Below are positions 1 to 12,801 of a stretch of 64,000 nt of DNA, piece by piece. Below the pieces are notes generated by a model, which ran no database searches, was not told the origin of the DNA, and saw nothing but the letters and a program-made list of their open reading frames with translations. Source of the stretch: Adineta ricciae (Eukaryota; Rotifera; Eurotatoria; Adinetida; Adinetidae); the NCBI GenBank assembly GCA_905250025.1, contig CAJNOJ010000396.1, positions 1 through 64,000 of the forward strand, in the 5' to 3' direction. Within the stretch, counting starts at the first letter, position 1; each line of letters begins with the position of its first letter. The position numbers and the translations under genes are program-made.

Positions 1-2896
1 ACATTATATTAGAAACTATTTTTCTTAAGTGAAACAAAGAAAAACAAATATCAAATTGATAATATATTGTGATATTTTCAGTCGAGGGTAATGCGAGTCA
101 CCTCCGACGAGCGTTATTTATCTTCTTTGGGTCGAGAAAAATGAAGCAGATAAAGAAGTGACCCAATCACATTAATTCAGCATTTTCTTCGATTCCCTAG
201 TAAACTGATTTACGCATTCGAAAAAACATACTCCGACGAAATTCGAGTGTCGATCGTAATTAATTCAATTCTGGCATCCGTTCATATGAATTCGAAAATA
301 AGTTCATTCTTCTTACGACTCATAGAGAGGTCCTATCAGATAGCTTCTTCACATCGGCGCACATAGTTTAGATCTTAAATAAATGCATCTCAATGTATAG
401 GGTATAAGAAATTATACATCGTCGGAAAAGAACATCTTTCAAACTTTATACGCCACTGAAAATTACTAGGACGAATGAATTCACACTGAGTATTTCTATA
501 GATTGTCCTCATCATGGTGGTAGATATACGCTGAGATCGAAACACAATGTTTCTTTTCACGACACAATAGTGTTCATGATTTGACATATACTTTCATAAT
601 CATTAGTATTAATTCTACAAAATGAACCTTTCTTTCAAGGACGCTGCAATAGTTGTAATCAAACACATATTCTTTTCCAAATTTTTTCTATTCATAAATA
701 CAACGTGTATATTAGCTCACATTGAAATACTAAGTAAAAAATTTAGTTTCTGCTAAGTACTCCATTGAAAAGATTTCTAACTAAATAATTTAAACGAGCC
801 ATTATTGCATTAATAAAGCTTTGGTTACTTTTCGTAGTCTTCCTCTTATTCTTTTTTCACCCAATGGTATTATCTTAGATGTGCTGGATGCTAGGAAGTG
901 TAGATATCCATTCAGCTACAGCTCCTGTTTTAATTACGGATGATCTTTAGCTGAAGATAGCTAAAGTACTAACAACATGTTACGGAGAACAGATTTGAAA
1001 ATTGTGATCGTTATAGCAGACAGTAAATATGAGTGCATTACTAAAATTTGCTAGCGTCTTCCATCTATTTGTTTTATCAATGGGCATGTATCTAAGCGCG
1101 CATTTTGCATAACGGTGATGCGATCTGAGAGGAGGACTGTAATTTGATAAGTTGATTCCTTTTTCTGAAATAAAAGGTTATGAAGCGCTAAAAAAAACAG
1201 CTTGAAATGCCAATAATTTGCCTCTCCCATCCAGTGAAAAGGTGAACCAAGAGGTGATTCACGTCGAAGATCTAGAATCCGCCGTTAGCTCTTGTGTGAA
1301 CCGTTGTTCATGACCTATACTGGTCCTTGTCTTTCCACCAAGAAGCTAAAATTGCGCGAGCGTCTGTTTGAATTCGATCAATAGTTCTCGATAGCAATGT
1401 CCTTAAATCTGACGGAAATTCTCTCCGACTGATTTCTGCTCAGGAAAAAGATTCGTGCATACTTCTATTTGACATTGTAATGGAAGCTAGTGAACTGATT
1501 GGTACTTACGTCTTTGTGTGTGAATAGGGCCATTTACGACTTTTACGTATAAAATTTAGTAATAAATTGATTAAAAACCCACAGTTGAAGTAAACTATAG
1601 AATAAGTATGAGACTTATACCAGTAGTGTTTAAAGCTTTGTATCGGTAACCACTATATATTAGATTATCTCGTAGAATTTTCTCCAAATACACCTGAAGA
1701 AAAACCAAATGGATGTTTCTGATTCTACTGTTGGATTTATCTAGGCATGAAAAACTAACATGTTCGAATTATAGCGGCTTAGAAAATAGGATCACATTGA
1801 CACAAAGTTAGTTCTGTTTCAAAAATTACTCACCCACCCTCAAGATGAGCGTCACTCCTATACTTATTGATTATCTCAGTAAATATTGTTCAATTAAGCG
1901 GCGTCGTGATGAATAAAATAAAACAGTAAAATCAGAATTTGGGAGGATTGTAGAGCTGCTTCCAGTGACATATTCTGTTGTACGAATGAGACAAGTCATG
2001 TCAGTTTGGTTCTGAAATCTATAAGTAATCGTATCTTATTTCACACTATTCATCGTTTTGTTAAAAAACGGAGACGTGTTTAAAGGTGGAAAGTTCAAGT
2101 TACCCGCTCTTGGGTATAGTTACCGTTTCATTTTCACCGTGATTTTTATTTAGAAATGCAGGTTTAGCAGAGAGAAAGATAGTGATCCTGAAATCAGTTC
2201 CAGAAGTCAAACCTAATTAGGTATTTCTGTTTTTTTTGGTATGGGACATGAATGAAAACCATTCGTTATTTATTTTCTAAAAGTACAATTTTTGTTTTCG
2301 ATGAATGTATTTTCGATAGTTTGTTTATACTACGGTGCTATAGCATTTGTCTCATTGATCTACATTGGTAGGAATTCAATACGCAATATATCCGTATTTG
2401 TACGATGAACTTCTTACCCAATTCGATATTCTTATAGTATTATACCACAACACCGTTACCAGACAAAGGCCATTATCATGATTATATTAGTTAATATTCA
2501 TTTGTTGCACATAAATTTGGTTTTAAAAGAAATGAGTTTGCTACAAAATGACCTCTTTAATTAATAGGGAACTCTTTACATTGAAGTCTTTTACCTCCTA
2601 GATTTATCTTCGATGAACAAAATACAAAGTTTTCTTTTCTTTAACTCACAATTGAAATTTTCATCAGTTAACCAAAAATGAAATTTTTCTCTTTTTCTCT
2701 TATAAGACAAAGTTAGAGAAATTATTTTCTTATATAAAATACCGTATACTTAAAATAGATGACGTGCTTTCGTTTCTTAGACATATGGTTTGCTAAAAAA
2801 ATTCAAATAAAATATCAATTAATTTAAAAATAATATTATTGAAGGAAAAAACATAAGAAAAAGAAAAAGAAAATTATATCATTTTCATTTCTAATA
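1..2896. other. Intergenic DNA without a recognisable gene
   Basis: AT-rich DNA with only short, low-complexity open frames on either strand. I recognise no protein family, RNA gene or transposon end. The only structure I noted is a small inverted repeat, CTTTAGCT/AGCTAAAG, at 945-966. The last 200 bases become strongly A/T-rich just ahead of the PAN-like gene and may contain its promoter. Confidence 0.5.
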
Positions 2897-3985
2897 TTGA
2901 TAACAGTTTTGTCAGTTAAAATGTTAAGAAGTAGTTTTTTTCCAATGATATTTTTATTTATTACACAAACACAAGCACAAACGGAAAATATTCGATCATT
3001 TAAAATGAACTTCTATCCGGAACAAAGATTGAAATGTGAAACAACAACTTGTTTACCATTTCTAAAAACAGTTACATTAAATATACGCCAATGTCAATTC
3101 AAATGTCTAGAACAAATTCAATGTACTGTAATTAATTTTCAAAAAATTAATTTTACTTGTCAATTATTTCATATAAACAATATTCTGAATTTAAATAATT
3201 ATCTGGAAAGTTATTTACAAACTAGTACAATGATTGTTACATATGATTATAGAATATCATCAGGTTAACATAATTATAATCTTATTTAATTAGTTTTTTC
3301 TTCTATTGTCTGAAAAACCGTCGTCTCGACGTTTCAATATATCACTTCTCAACTTATTAGGAAAATTAAGAATATTGAGTCAAATGTCAGAAAGATTTTT
3401 AGAAAAGATAATCTAATGATATTAATCGTCGATGAGGATGAATAAAAATATACATTTTCTCAGATTAATTAAACTATCTTTGTTTATTCATTATTTTTTA
3501 TGATTTATTTTCTGTTTAACTATAGAGCCTATCAGCACTTCAAGAACTACAACAATAACATCATCAACATCAACCAATACAAGTATATACGACATTTCTA
3601 ATATATTTGCTATTTTAATAGTATAGAAATGAGAATAATCTTAGAATGTTGATTAGTTCAATGATATTTCACGTTAATATTATTATAAATAAGTTTTCTT
3701 ATTTTATTCTAAATCATCTTTATTTATCTTCTAGTTAATTCACGGAATTGTTCTAATATGACTGTTCTACTTGGACGTAATATACCTCGTGGTGATATAA
3801 TATCTCAATCATCAATGACTTTTACACAGTGTTGCAATTTATGTTTATCAACCATAAATTGTCGTGGATTTTCTTGGATTTGGTCAAATCATACTAATCC
3901 AGGTTCGAGAAATCAATGTTGGATCAAAGCCAATATAACATCTTTCGAAAGTGATTCTATTGACAGTGCTTATTTTCCAGTTTAA
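2897..3985 (+). CDS. Secreted PAN/apple-like domain protein, three exons
   Basis: Three exons join in frame: 2897-3263 (phase 1 end), 3526-3582 (phase 1 end) and 3737-3985, ending TAA. The N-terminus (Met at 2897, or the internal Met at 2921) runs into a hydrophobic signal-like segment. Exon 1 then has Cys pairs (CETTTCLPF, CQFKCLEQIQC, CQLF) like a degenerate PAN/apple fold. Exon 2 is a short Thr/Ser-rich linker. Exon 3 has a second Cys cluster (NCSN, CCNLC, NCRGFSW, QCWIK) matching the usual PAN spacing. PAN domains bind proteins or carbohydrates, so an extracellular adhesive or lectin-like role is inferred. The ligand is unknown. The splice model is supported by GT-AG borders and phase agreement. 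Confidence 0.68.
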
Positions 3986-4842
3986 GCATTATTTCTATAT
4001 TGATTGAAAGAAATATATATCAAATAAAAAATTAATATCTTATCTTATTTTATATTAGTATCAGAATTGTTTCATTAACTATTCTCTCGGCTGTAAGGAG
4101 GGTCATGTCGAAAAGAAGTGATAAAAAAACTGAAATTCGTTTGTGTGTGTGTCTGTCTCAGGTCAAAGGTCAAGATATATTAATATTTTTAAAACTTCAT
4201 AAAACACGGTTGGGAGCAGAGATGGGTACGGTTCTGTTTTTTGCTAAACTGATGCGGTTGAGAAATTAGTGTCTGAAAATAAAAAGTTAAAGAAACGAAT
4301 CAACAGATGTTGCACACAGCAATTTTTTTCTCTTTTTTTCGTCCAAAAAGCGTGTGAAATGAGCAAACCAATGATATAATATACATGGGAAAGGATCGAA
4401 GTATGTTTGCTGACAGTCAAACAAATAAAACTAAACACAATATGAATCCCATTTCTCTATCAGATATTGCATTGGTGGCTTTTGTACGGAAAACTGAATC
4501 TTTCTTCGTTTTGACGTTCAACGGTACAAAGATAACTTTTGTAGGCCAACATTTTTTTTTGCTTTTCAGTGAGAAGCTTTTTGATTTCGCTCATTAGTTT
4601 TTAGTAAGTGATTGTACGAATAATATAAGTTAAGTGACATTGTCCGATTTGAGGAAAATTTTATATTAAATCTCTAGATTGATTGATCTTTCCTAATCTT
4701 CTAGGATCGTATTAGAAAAATTGGATTCGACTTCCAAAGACTAACATAGTTGGTCATGAATCAATGTTTATTTCATTAATTGAGTAACAAGATTACGTAG
4801 GTCAATTCAAAAAAAACATAAGTCGATACATGAATTAATTAC
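3986..4842. other. Intergenic, contains dispersed repeat copy 1
   Basis: No gene is visible. The stretch contains one copy (about 4083-4216) of a repeat found twice more in the window. The remainder has only short frames and leads into the transposase relic. Confidence 0.5.
4083..4216 (+). repeat. Dispersed ~140-bp repeat, copy 1 of 3
   Basis: Same block as at 53875 and 56651. Shared landmarks, in order: a CTCG..TG.AAGGAGGGT core, ATGTCGAAAA, GAAATTCG, a TG-rich run, the direct repeat AGGTCA-A-AGGTCA at 4160-4172, and CTTCATAAAACA. There is no coding potential and no clear terminal repeats. The family is unknown to me. Confidence 0.75.
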
Positions 4843-6067
4843 ATGTGCGACGAATTCCAAAGAAAATCATTCAGTCTGCTTAGAAAAAGATCGTTATTGA
4901 AGCCATTGATGATACTTCCGACCACTGGATACATGATTGCATGTCTCGGACCGTTCTTCTCTGACAATAGTAACAACATCACCTCTAGATATACTGAGGG
5001 CATTCTCAATTGGTTGAAGGAGATGAGCTTTTCAATTCTAGATTAAAAAGACACACTGTCCCTGTTAAAATTTCAAGGACGACGTGCTTGTGGTCGACAG
5101 ATGATCTAGAGATTCTGCTGATGCAATGTAAGAACTCGGTTTAGAAGTATCAATGCCATCGTTTCTAAATCTTCGTCGCCAGTTCTCATCCAAAGAATCT
5201 AATCAATCCAGATGCATCGTCAAAATACGGTGGATTGTACAGGCAGTGAATGGAAGAATGAAGTAGTTCAAGTTCTTCTTCGATACCGTACAGAATTCTT
5301 CATTGTCGCATTTAGAAGCATATATGTTGATCGCATGCTCTCTCATCAACCGGTATTGGATGTCGATGATTATCTTCACTCTTGAAGTGGAAAGAGCGAG
5401 ATAACGAGTGTTATCTATACTGAACAGAAACAAAACATTCGAACAGGTACTTCAATCTATTTATTTCAATTCAACTACAATGTTGTCCCTTTTGTCTGCT
5501 TTCCGTTTCTTCAACGAGACCAATTAATTAGATCTCCATCAAAATGGGAGAATGTTGATCATCAAGACATTCTCACAACATTTCCGGTCGTATCTGAAGA
5601 AGATATTGGAGATGTCATGTTGGGTAAACATTGCATTTATTCAAACTTATCTAAACATGGGAATCTCTTTTCTCGTGAAGATGTTTTTCAACTGAAAATG
5701 CCAGAACCTTACGCACAAGAAAGGTCTTCGAGAGAAAATATTACTGACGACATTGATTATTCCCTCCAAAGATCGAAAGACTATCAGAACATCATACGTC
5801 TACCCACTTAACCGACTCACGGCAGTCGATTTACTTACCGTCCAGTTATTGAATTTTTCTCAGAAAAATTCTAAATTGGTGATGCAACTGGAAATCGCCA
5901 TGTCGCGGGTGTTGCAGTCATATTGTAAGTGCGATAGGGTCTCTCTCTCATTCAAAAGATACCAAACCAAGCAGCGTCAGTTACCCTCTGGAAACTACAT
6001 CAATCTTTTCTGTGACGCTAGTCAGATCTCTGACTTTTATGATAGTACTGATGAAGAACAAGAGTAA
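4843..6067 (+). pseudogene. Decayed ISL2EU (IS4EU)-type DDE transposase
   Basis: Broken reading frames spell successive parts of a DDE superfamily transposase. At 4843 a segment reads LLKPLMILPTTGYMIACLGP followed by FFSDNSNN, the region around the first catalytic Asp. At about 5130-5330 comes MPSFLNLRRQF, then SRCIVKIRWIVQAVNGRMK, typical of the block containing the catalytic Glu in ISL2EU transposases. At about 5930-6067 the C-terminal FKRYQTKQRQLPSG and an acidic tail match the family's conserved end. In-frame stops (for example TAG after GRMK near 5268) and frame changes show it is inactive. I did not find the terminal inverted repeats or target duplication. The family call is by remembered motifs, not by a search. 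Confidence 0.7.
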
Positions 6068-8785
6068 CTTTGAAATAAACTTGAGCAAAAAATGCCCTTT
6101 TATGACGCTACCTGAATACTCGTCCATATTCCAGATTCATAAAAGCCTTTAAAGAGCGGAGGCATGATAACCTTTGAGAAAACTTGTATTGATTTCACTT
6201 CCAATCAGTTCTTGTTTATATTTTAGCCTATGATGTCCAACACAGATGCATTCCACTACTGTACAACCAGTTTCCATCTACGGCTGCCGAGCTCGTCGAG
6301 CTCTATCAGATGGGACTAAAAGGAAACTTTCAGGACACTAAATCTTTCAATGACATTATCTCCTGATATCTGAATGAGGATAAAAAGCAGCATAAAACAC
6401 GGGTACGAGAAAGTACGCCTTTTGCCATTGACAGGTGTGCAAAACAGTTTCTTGTAGCTGGAAATAAGCAAAAAAGCTTTCTCCAATGTATGGTGCCGGC
6501 AAAATTCGATTTGGTGGATGGGCCGATTCCATGGTTTAACGCCACTCCTCCTTTGCCTAAAAAATATAAGATGAAAATATTTACTTAAGATTAGTAAAAT
6601 ACCCATAAAACTGTATTCCATTTACACATTTCAAAGAATCTTTTTTCGAATGATAGCTCCGATCGCCCTCTACTAAATTTCATATTTCAATCAACGAACT
6701 ATGTATAAGTTCATCATACATATCATGGATTTATTATGAGAGGTCGAAGGTTTTAAATTACTTCTTAGTATTAGAATACATCTGTGAACGAATCAGTCTT
6801 GAAAGAGCGGACATTTCACTTAAAATAACCTACGTCGAGAAAATCCCTATTAGCTTCGGATTGCTACTAAAGAATCACCACAGTTGCCGAACCCGAGTTC
6901 TCAAGTGTGGCAGAAGGTATATTTACGATTTTGATCAAAGCCGTACATTCTCCTTGAAACAGCGCCATCTATATTGTAGGTGAACGCTTTTCACGAAAAC
7001 AGTTAGTGTACTCTCTGCCAAAGTTGGAAACCTGAGTTAAAAATACAGCGACTCTTCGTGACATATTTGAAATTGAGAAGAATTATTATGACATTACGAA
7101 ATAAATCATGGAAAGTTTTGTCGACTAATGGATGGTCGTAATGTAAAAGCTTGTTTATCTGAGATGAGTCACGGCTTCTTTTCTTGAGTGTAGTAGTTGT
7201 TTCCTGACTAGTTTACTTTCGTCAATCTAGGTCGAAAAAACATAATCGTAAATTAGTTTTGAGTTGAATTGGATTTATCGACCACATAGCTTTTGTCTTT
7301 TGTGCTCGGGAGTGAGTCAAATACTAAGTATTACTTAAATTAATAGTTTTTTGGTATTTTCTAGATTATTTTGAGTGGAAAATCAAACAGTAATTAATTA
7401 TTTGAATAAATGCTATTTTTAGATTAGTCAAAGCGATGAAATACAAGGTAAGAATTTATGTATTATATATGTATTGAAATAAACCTCTTTTTATTATTTT
7501 AGAGTATCCATAGCGATAAAATAAAAAGTAAGTATTTTATAAATTTTGACGATACGGAGAGCAAGAACATGTGCTCCTTGAATTTTTCGAGCGTCTATTC
7601 CGTTTGAAGAATCGAAAAAATTTGATCTTTCGCCTTCTTTCCTAAAATTGAGTTTTTCAAGTCTTGTGCCAATTTGGTTTATTCAAACTGCCATATTCTT
7701 GCTTAACTTTGAAAATTGAATTAGGAAATGGCCTAAAAGCCGTTTCAGATCTAAACCGCTATCCGTTGAGATCATCGAATCCGAAGCTACCAAAAGCAGG
7801 GTGCCAGGTACCTTATTTCCTTAAGCAAAGGTATAAGAAGTTTCTATTTTCCCAATAGATAGAGCGTGTTTCACTGTATTTTTTTATGTCATTGGATCAT
7901 TATTAAATAGTTATTGTTTTAATAAATTTTCGGTGGAATCTGTTTCTGTCGTATATATGCTGGTAACATGAACATGATTGCTTGTAAGCATTTTTGGATT
8001 CATTTTCGATAGAAACGAGATAGAGAACTGCGGTTTTTTTGCCGTTGGAAAGTAGATACGAAGACGCATTGGGCTCTGCATTACTGATTTTTCCCAAAAA
8101 AAACGGACTTGCTAGGTGATAGCGACAGGTCTTCTGAACATTTTTACACCATCCCAAGGTTCACATCATTAAGCTTGAGTGCGCAGGGAAGAAAATAGAT
8201 TTTTAATCCAGGGGAGGAGAGGGGTTAATCTGACTGGAAACTTTGAAGTATTATGTTTATCTCTGTCCCATCCTGTAATCATTCGAAGATAACGTCGGTA
8301 CGATCTGTGAGGATTGGGAATAGGGCATCCTAATTTTTACGCTCAAGCACTTGAGAACACCTTTTGGATCGTGTTATATAAATGAGATTTTTTAGCAAAA
8401 AATCGGACGAATTCAATTCTAAGCAAACAATTCCAGTTTTTCCTCGCATGTTCTCCACTGGTTATTGGTCGAAAATCAAAATAAATCATGGGAAATTGCT
8501 AGAAATCCATGAAAGCTTCAAGAAATCAAGACATATTAATTAGGAAATATTGAAAATTATCGAACATCAGATAAATCAATAGAAACGGTTAAGAGCAAAT
8601 AAAAATTATTAGAAACCAATAAACATCAGGATCTCTTTTTTAATCTCATCGCTAGTAACTTTGAATGTTTTCCAGTGCTAACGATCAGTTTCCTCGCCCT
8701 TTGTACGACTAGAAAGGTTTCGCTTATTTAACTACTAGCTCTGTATACTTCTGTTAGAATTCATTGATTGTTTTTTTTTTGTAGA
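6068..8785. other. Gene-poor spacer downstream of transposase relic
   Basis: About 6230-6560 has a coding-like plus-strand fragment (QFPSTAAELVELYQMGLKGN, then a stop) that I cannot name; it may be the tail of the same transposon. The rest shows no gene, RNA or repeat I can support. Near 8770 a T-run plus TAG directly before the MFS start looks like a splice acceptor, so a 5' untranslated exon may lie in this spacer. Confidence 0.4.
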
Positions 8786-10385
8786 ATGAAAATTTTGTCT
8801 GTCGCGAAGAGGACAATATCACATCTTTATACGCCTTTTAATTACATAATCGGGTGTTTTCCACCTTATTGCTTCTTCACTCATGCCTCGGTGTCGATTT
8901 CACGATTATTTACTGAATACTTCATATGTAACTTCGATTGGGATCGGGATATCATTTTATTATTTATTACTCGATTTGTGCGCCTATTCAGTTATGGCAT
9001 GCTCTCAGTCGCACTAGTTCTATATCTCACTCTAAAGGGTTTCGATCAATGGCATATTGGAACCCTATTTACTACCATTCTCATTGGAGACATTATAATC
9101 ACTCTCATACTGACAACGACAGCTGACGCACTTGGCCGACGAAATATTCTCGTCATTGGTTCAATATTGAAATTGTTCGCTGGCATCATGTTCGCATACG
9201 TCGATCGATATTTGCTTTTAGTACTCGCTGGAATAGTAGGGATAATTTCGCCTACCGGTGGCGAAATTGGGCCGTTCATTTCAATTGAACAAGCGTGTCT
9301 GATCGAGCGTGTGAAAGACAAAGCTCAGATTGCGTAAGTAATCTATCGCATTTTTTTCAAAGTAGAAAGACAAAATGGGTAAATCGTGATACATGTTCAA
9401 ATTCAGCATTCATTTCTCGATTTTCAGAGCCATCTATGGTTGGTATAACTTTATCGGTTACATTGCAACTGCACTCGGTGCATTGAGCTCAGGCTATATG
9501 ATTTCAAAACTGAGTCAAGATTATCATGTACACACAGTTGATGCATATCAATCTGTTATCATCGCCTATGCGGTCTTAGGTGCCACTAAAACCGTCATAT
9601 ACCTTTGTTTATCGTCACGAATTGAAACAAAGTCATCGTCAGATCCTGAACAAATACTACCCACGAGTGATTTATCTTCCCAAAGCAACAAGAAAAGTCT
9701 ATCCGCTCATATATTCCATTGGCTCAACGGAAAATTCGGACTTCGTCAATCTAAATCACGTCGAACTGTTGCTAAACTTTGTGCCCTCTTCATCATCGAT
9801 GCAATTGGTGGTGGTTTCGTTATGCAATCGATATTTGTCTATTGGTTTCACGAACGTTTCCATATGAGTTCCGAAACGCTAGGATTCATAATAATGTCTG
9901 CAAATCTAATTTCGGGCATATCTGCTATTTTGGTAACCCCAATAGTTGGTCGAATCGGTGCCATAAATACTATGGTCATCACCCATGTGAGTACTGTTCT
10001 CTGAGGAAAAAAAATGAAGCGATATTAGTATTCGTTCTAGATTCCATCAAATATTTTGCTGATTCTTATCCCTTTTATGCCAACAAAAACATCGGCTATT
10101 GTCGTGCTCCTTCTACGCTTTTCTATCAGCCAAATGGATGTACCAGCACGGCAAACATTTGTGGCAACCAGTGTAGATCATAATGAACGTTCGGCGGCCG
10201 GAGGCATAACAAATCTGGTTCGATCTGTGGGTCTATCCATATCACCAATGATTGTCGGTTATCTTCTGCAAGATAGTCGAAAGCCCCTTCTATTCGCATT
10301 GCCTTTTGTCATTGGTGGCGGACTCAAACTTCTTTATGATATCCTCCTATACTTTTCATTTGAAGTTTCGAGTCGAAGCCAGTGA
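8786..10385 (+). CDS. Major facilitator superfamily (MFS) transporter
   Basis: Exons 8786-9333, 9428-9986 and 10041-10385 join with matching phases to give 483 residues. The start at 8786 is chosen because it follows a T-rich tract ending in TAG (possible acceptor); an ATG at 8768 is the alternative. The protein is hydrophobic with about 12 predicted membrane spans split by a long hydrophilic loop (near residues 250-290). It has the MFS loop signature in DALGRRNILVIGS between TM2 and TM3. The C-terminal half has MDVPARQTFVATSV and ERSAAGGITNLVRS, which I associate with bacterial and fungal MFS carriers, so foreign ancestry is possible. The substrate cannot be read from sequence. Action is in a cell or organelle membrane. 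All frames are intact. Confidence 0.85.
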
Positions 10386-11220
10386 ATAAGTGTAAAACAT
10401 GTACGCATTAAATCAGAATGTTTGGTCGGAACTGGATTCAAATTTTCTTTATTCAAAAATCGAATCTAAAGTTTATTTCCATTTCGGACAGATATGTGAG
10501 TCTGGTTCACAGATGAAGTCGGGCTGGTATACGGATAACCAATCCGGTGTGGTGAAAAAACTGTATTGGATCGATACATACTGGTACTTCACCTATGCGG
10601 AATTGGAAGTAGACTGCCATTTTCAGGAAAAAACGCTTCATTTCCAGAGAAAATTCTTTATCGGATATCTTGTACTTTTTGATCAAAATCTAATCAAGGA
10701 ATAAACGATACACTCTTTATCACAAATAAGTCGTTTGTTGTGAATAGATTAATAACACAAATTCCCTCGTGTCTAATAATCAGTAGACTGAACTAATCAT
10801 CTACAGTAGTGAGTATACTTACGGCAACTTCGACACTGAAAACAGTCCCAGATGATCATCAATCAGATAGAAAAAAAGATATAGAACAGGAAAGTAAAAT
10901 TGCACTTGAATAATTTGAGCGTACACGATGAAGAAAATTCTCTAAAGAATGATCTTGTCAATATTTTCCTTAGTTTTCCATGCGTTGTCAACATCAAAAT
11001 TTTCCGAATAAGTTGCCTTTCCTACAACTCTATTTCTATTGGGTACTGGCTTTTCGACAATCTGATCAAAATGAACCTGTCGTCAATTGTTGTTCCTTTT
11101 CTTCAATAGTTATAGGTCATATTTATCTGTGAATCATAAATCGTATTTATTGAAATAATAGGAAAATGATGATAATATTTCTTGTTTTTTGAAATCAATA
11201 AATAAAAAACAAAATGAATT
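10386..11220. other. Intergenic between MFS and receptor fragment
   Basis: Holds a 101-codon plus frame (10399-10704) just after the MFS stop. It matches nothing I know and has no acceptor or promoter-like context; it may be 3' UTR. Nothing else is supported. Confidence 0.4.
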
Positions 11221-12531
11221 TTAATTGAAAATTTTTCTATAAAATTTTCCGAATGTAGTTTGATAAAATTCATCTGTGTATACTGTTGATGTTAAAACAT
11301 AAAGAATAAAACCTAATATTTGAGGTAAATAGGATAAAAAATAGGTAATCAATAAAATATATCGTTGCCATGATTGAAATTCTTGACAAGCATAAGAAAA
11401 TGATAAAATAATATGTGGTAATGAACTTAATACAATAATTAACGGCGTTATATAATGTTCCCGATGAATTTTAAATTCTTTTTGAAAAAGTTCAAAAAAT
11501 CTTTGATTTCTTAACTTTGAATGATTCTGAGAAAGTTTAACTATTAAAATAGTTATTGAGATAAATTGTATCGAAAATGGAATTAAATAATGAATTAATA
11601 TATTTATGCGATTATAAAATGATAAAATTTCATCAATATAACTTGTTACACAATGTGTTCGATGTATAAACATATCTGATGAATCGTTTATAATTTGATA
11701 ATAAATTAATTCATGAAAATGCATTAAAAGAATAATTATAATAATTAATAAATTAAAATGTCGATTTGATTTATTTCGAAATAAAACAATAAATAAACGT
11801 TTTATCGTAACGATACTTTGAAGCCAATGAAGAATTCGTGTTAATATTGATAATAAATACGAAATTATTTTACATGAGTATAAATTAAGGTTTTTATAGT
11901 AAAATAATGTTCCATTAGTACCTAAAATAATATGAAGAATTTTAACAAAAATAATAAATAATGAAAGTATATTCAATAACGATATTATCAAAAGAGTTGG
12001 TCCAACAGATGTTTTTTGGCAATTTCGACGGCGAAACGTTATCAAGCTAAATAAATTATTGGTTAAACCAAATAAGAAGATGAAAATGAATATTGATAAA
12101 TAAATTTTTGTAACTAAATTCATATTTATTTGTAAATCTTTAATAATTAGTGAATCTAATGTAACTGTTAAGAATCGATTTGAAAATTGGCACATTTTCC
12201 CATAGAAACATTTTTGACAAAAGCAAACAAATTGTTTTTGTTTATTCTCAAGACAAAATCCATTGGAAAGACAATGAGAGCATTGATCAGCTGTATGATT
12301 ATGAATAAAACATTCAGCATATTCAAGTTTCGGTTCACATATACAAAGATAATTTTCCTCATAAAAACATCTTAATGTTCGATTTTGATTTTCGTTTGAT
12401 TGACAAATCTCATTATAAAAAAATGGATTTCTTGTTGATGATTTGTTAATAAGTATTTCTACGAATGGACAATGATTTTCTAAGGATAAATAAACAGTTG
12501 CATTAAGACTTGTTCGATTTGAATCTATATA
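11221..12531 (-). pseudogene. 5'-truncated EGF/7TM receptor (C-terminal part only)
   Basis: On the minus strand an open frame runs from about 12531 to the stop at 11221. It starts inside the extracellular part (SNRTSLNATVYLSLENHCPF), passes an EGF-like module (CSHCLSNGFC ... FVCFCQKCFYGKMC), then seven hydrophobic spans of a rhodopsin-like receptor with a short cytoplasmic tail. There is no start codon or signal peptide: homology to the 58-62 kb gene stops abruptly at 12531, and a TAA lies just upstream. The 152 bases 12380-12531 match 58051-58202 with about 6 differences and no gap. It is therefore either the 3' end of a duplicated copy or the allelic/paralogous 3' end of that gene misplaced by assembly. 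Within the fragment no lesion is seen. Confidence 0.75.
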
Positions 12532-12801
12532 ATTACTTTACTCTTTTTTTGTATGTCATTTTTCTCCGTTATAACCTCGAATAAAAATAAATATTTTATT
12601 TTCATTCGTTTTATGTCAAAAAATGTTAATTGTGAGACATGACAAGAGAGATTATTCAATATACTGATAACGAGAATGATTGAGTTAAAGCACGTTTCAT
12701 GCAAAAAGTAAATTTTCTAAGCTGAAATGTCATTTTGTTTGACCAATTCTATGAAACATCGCAATTGATTATCTTCATTTGGTTACATACCATTTTTCAA
12801 A

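Noticed and set aside
10399..10704. 101-codon plus-strand frame after the MFS gene
   Set aside because: No domain, no promoter or splice context; most likely 3' UTR or chance.
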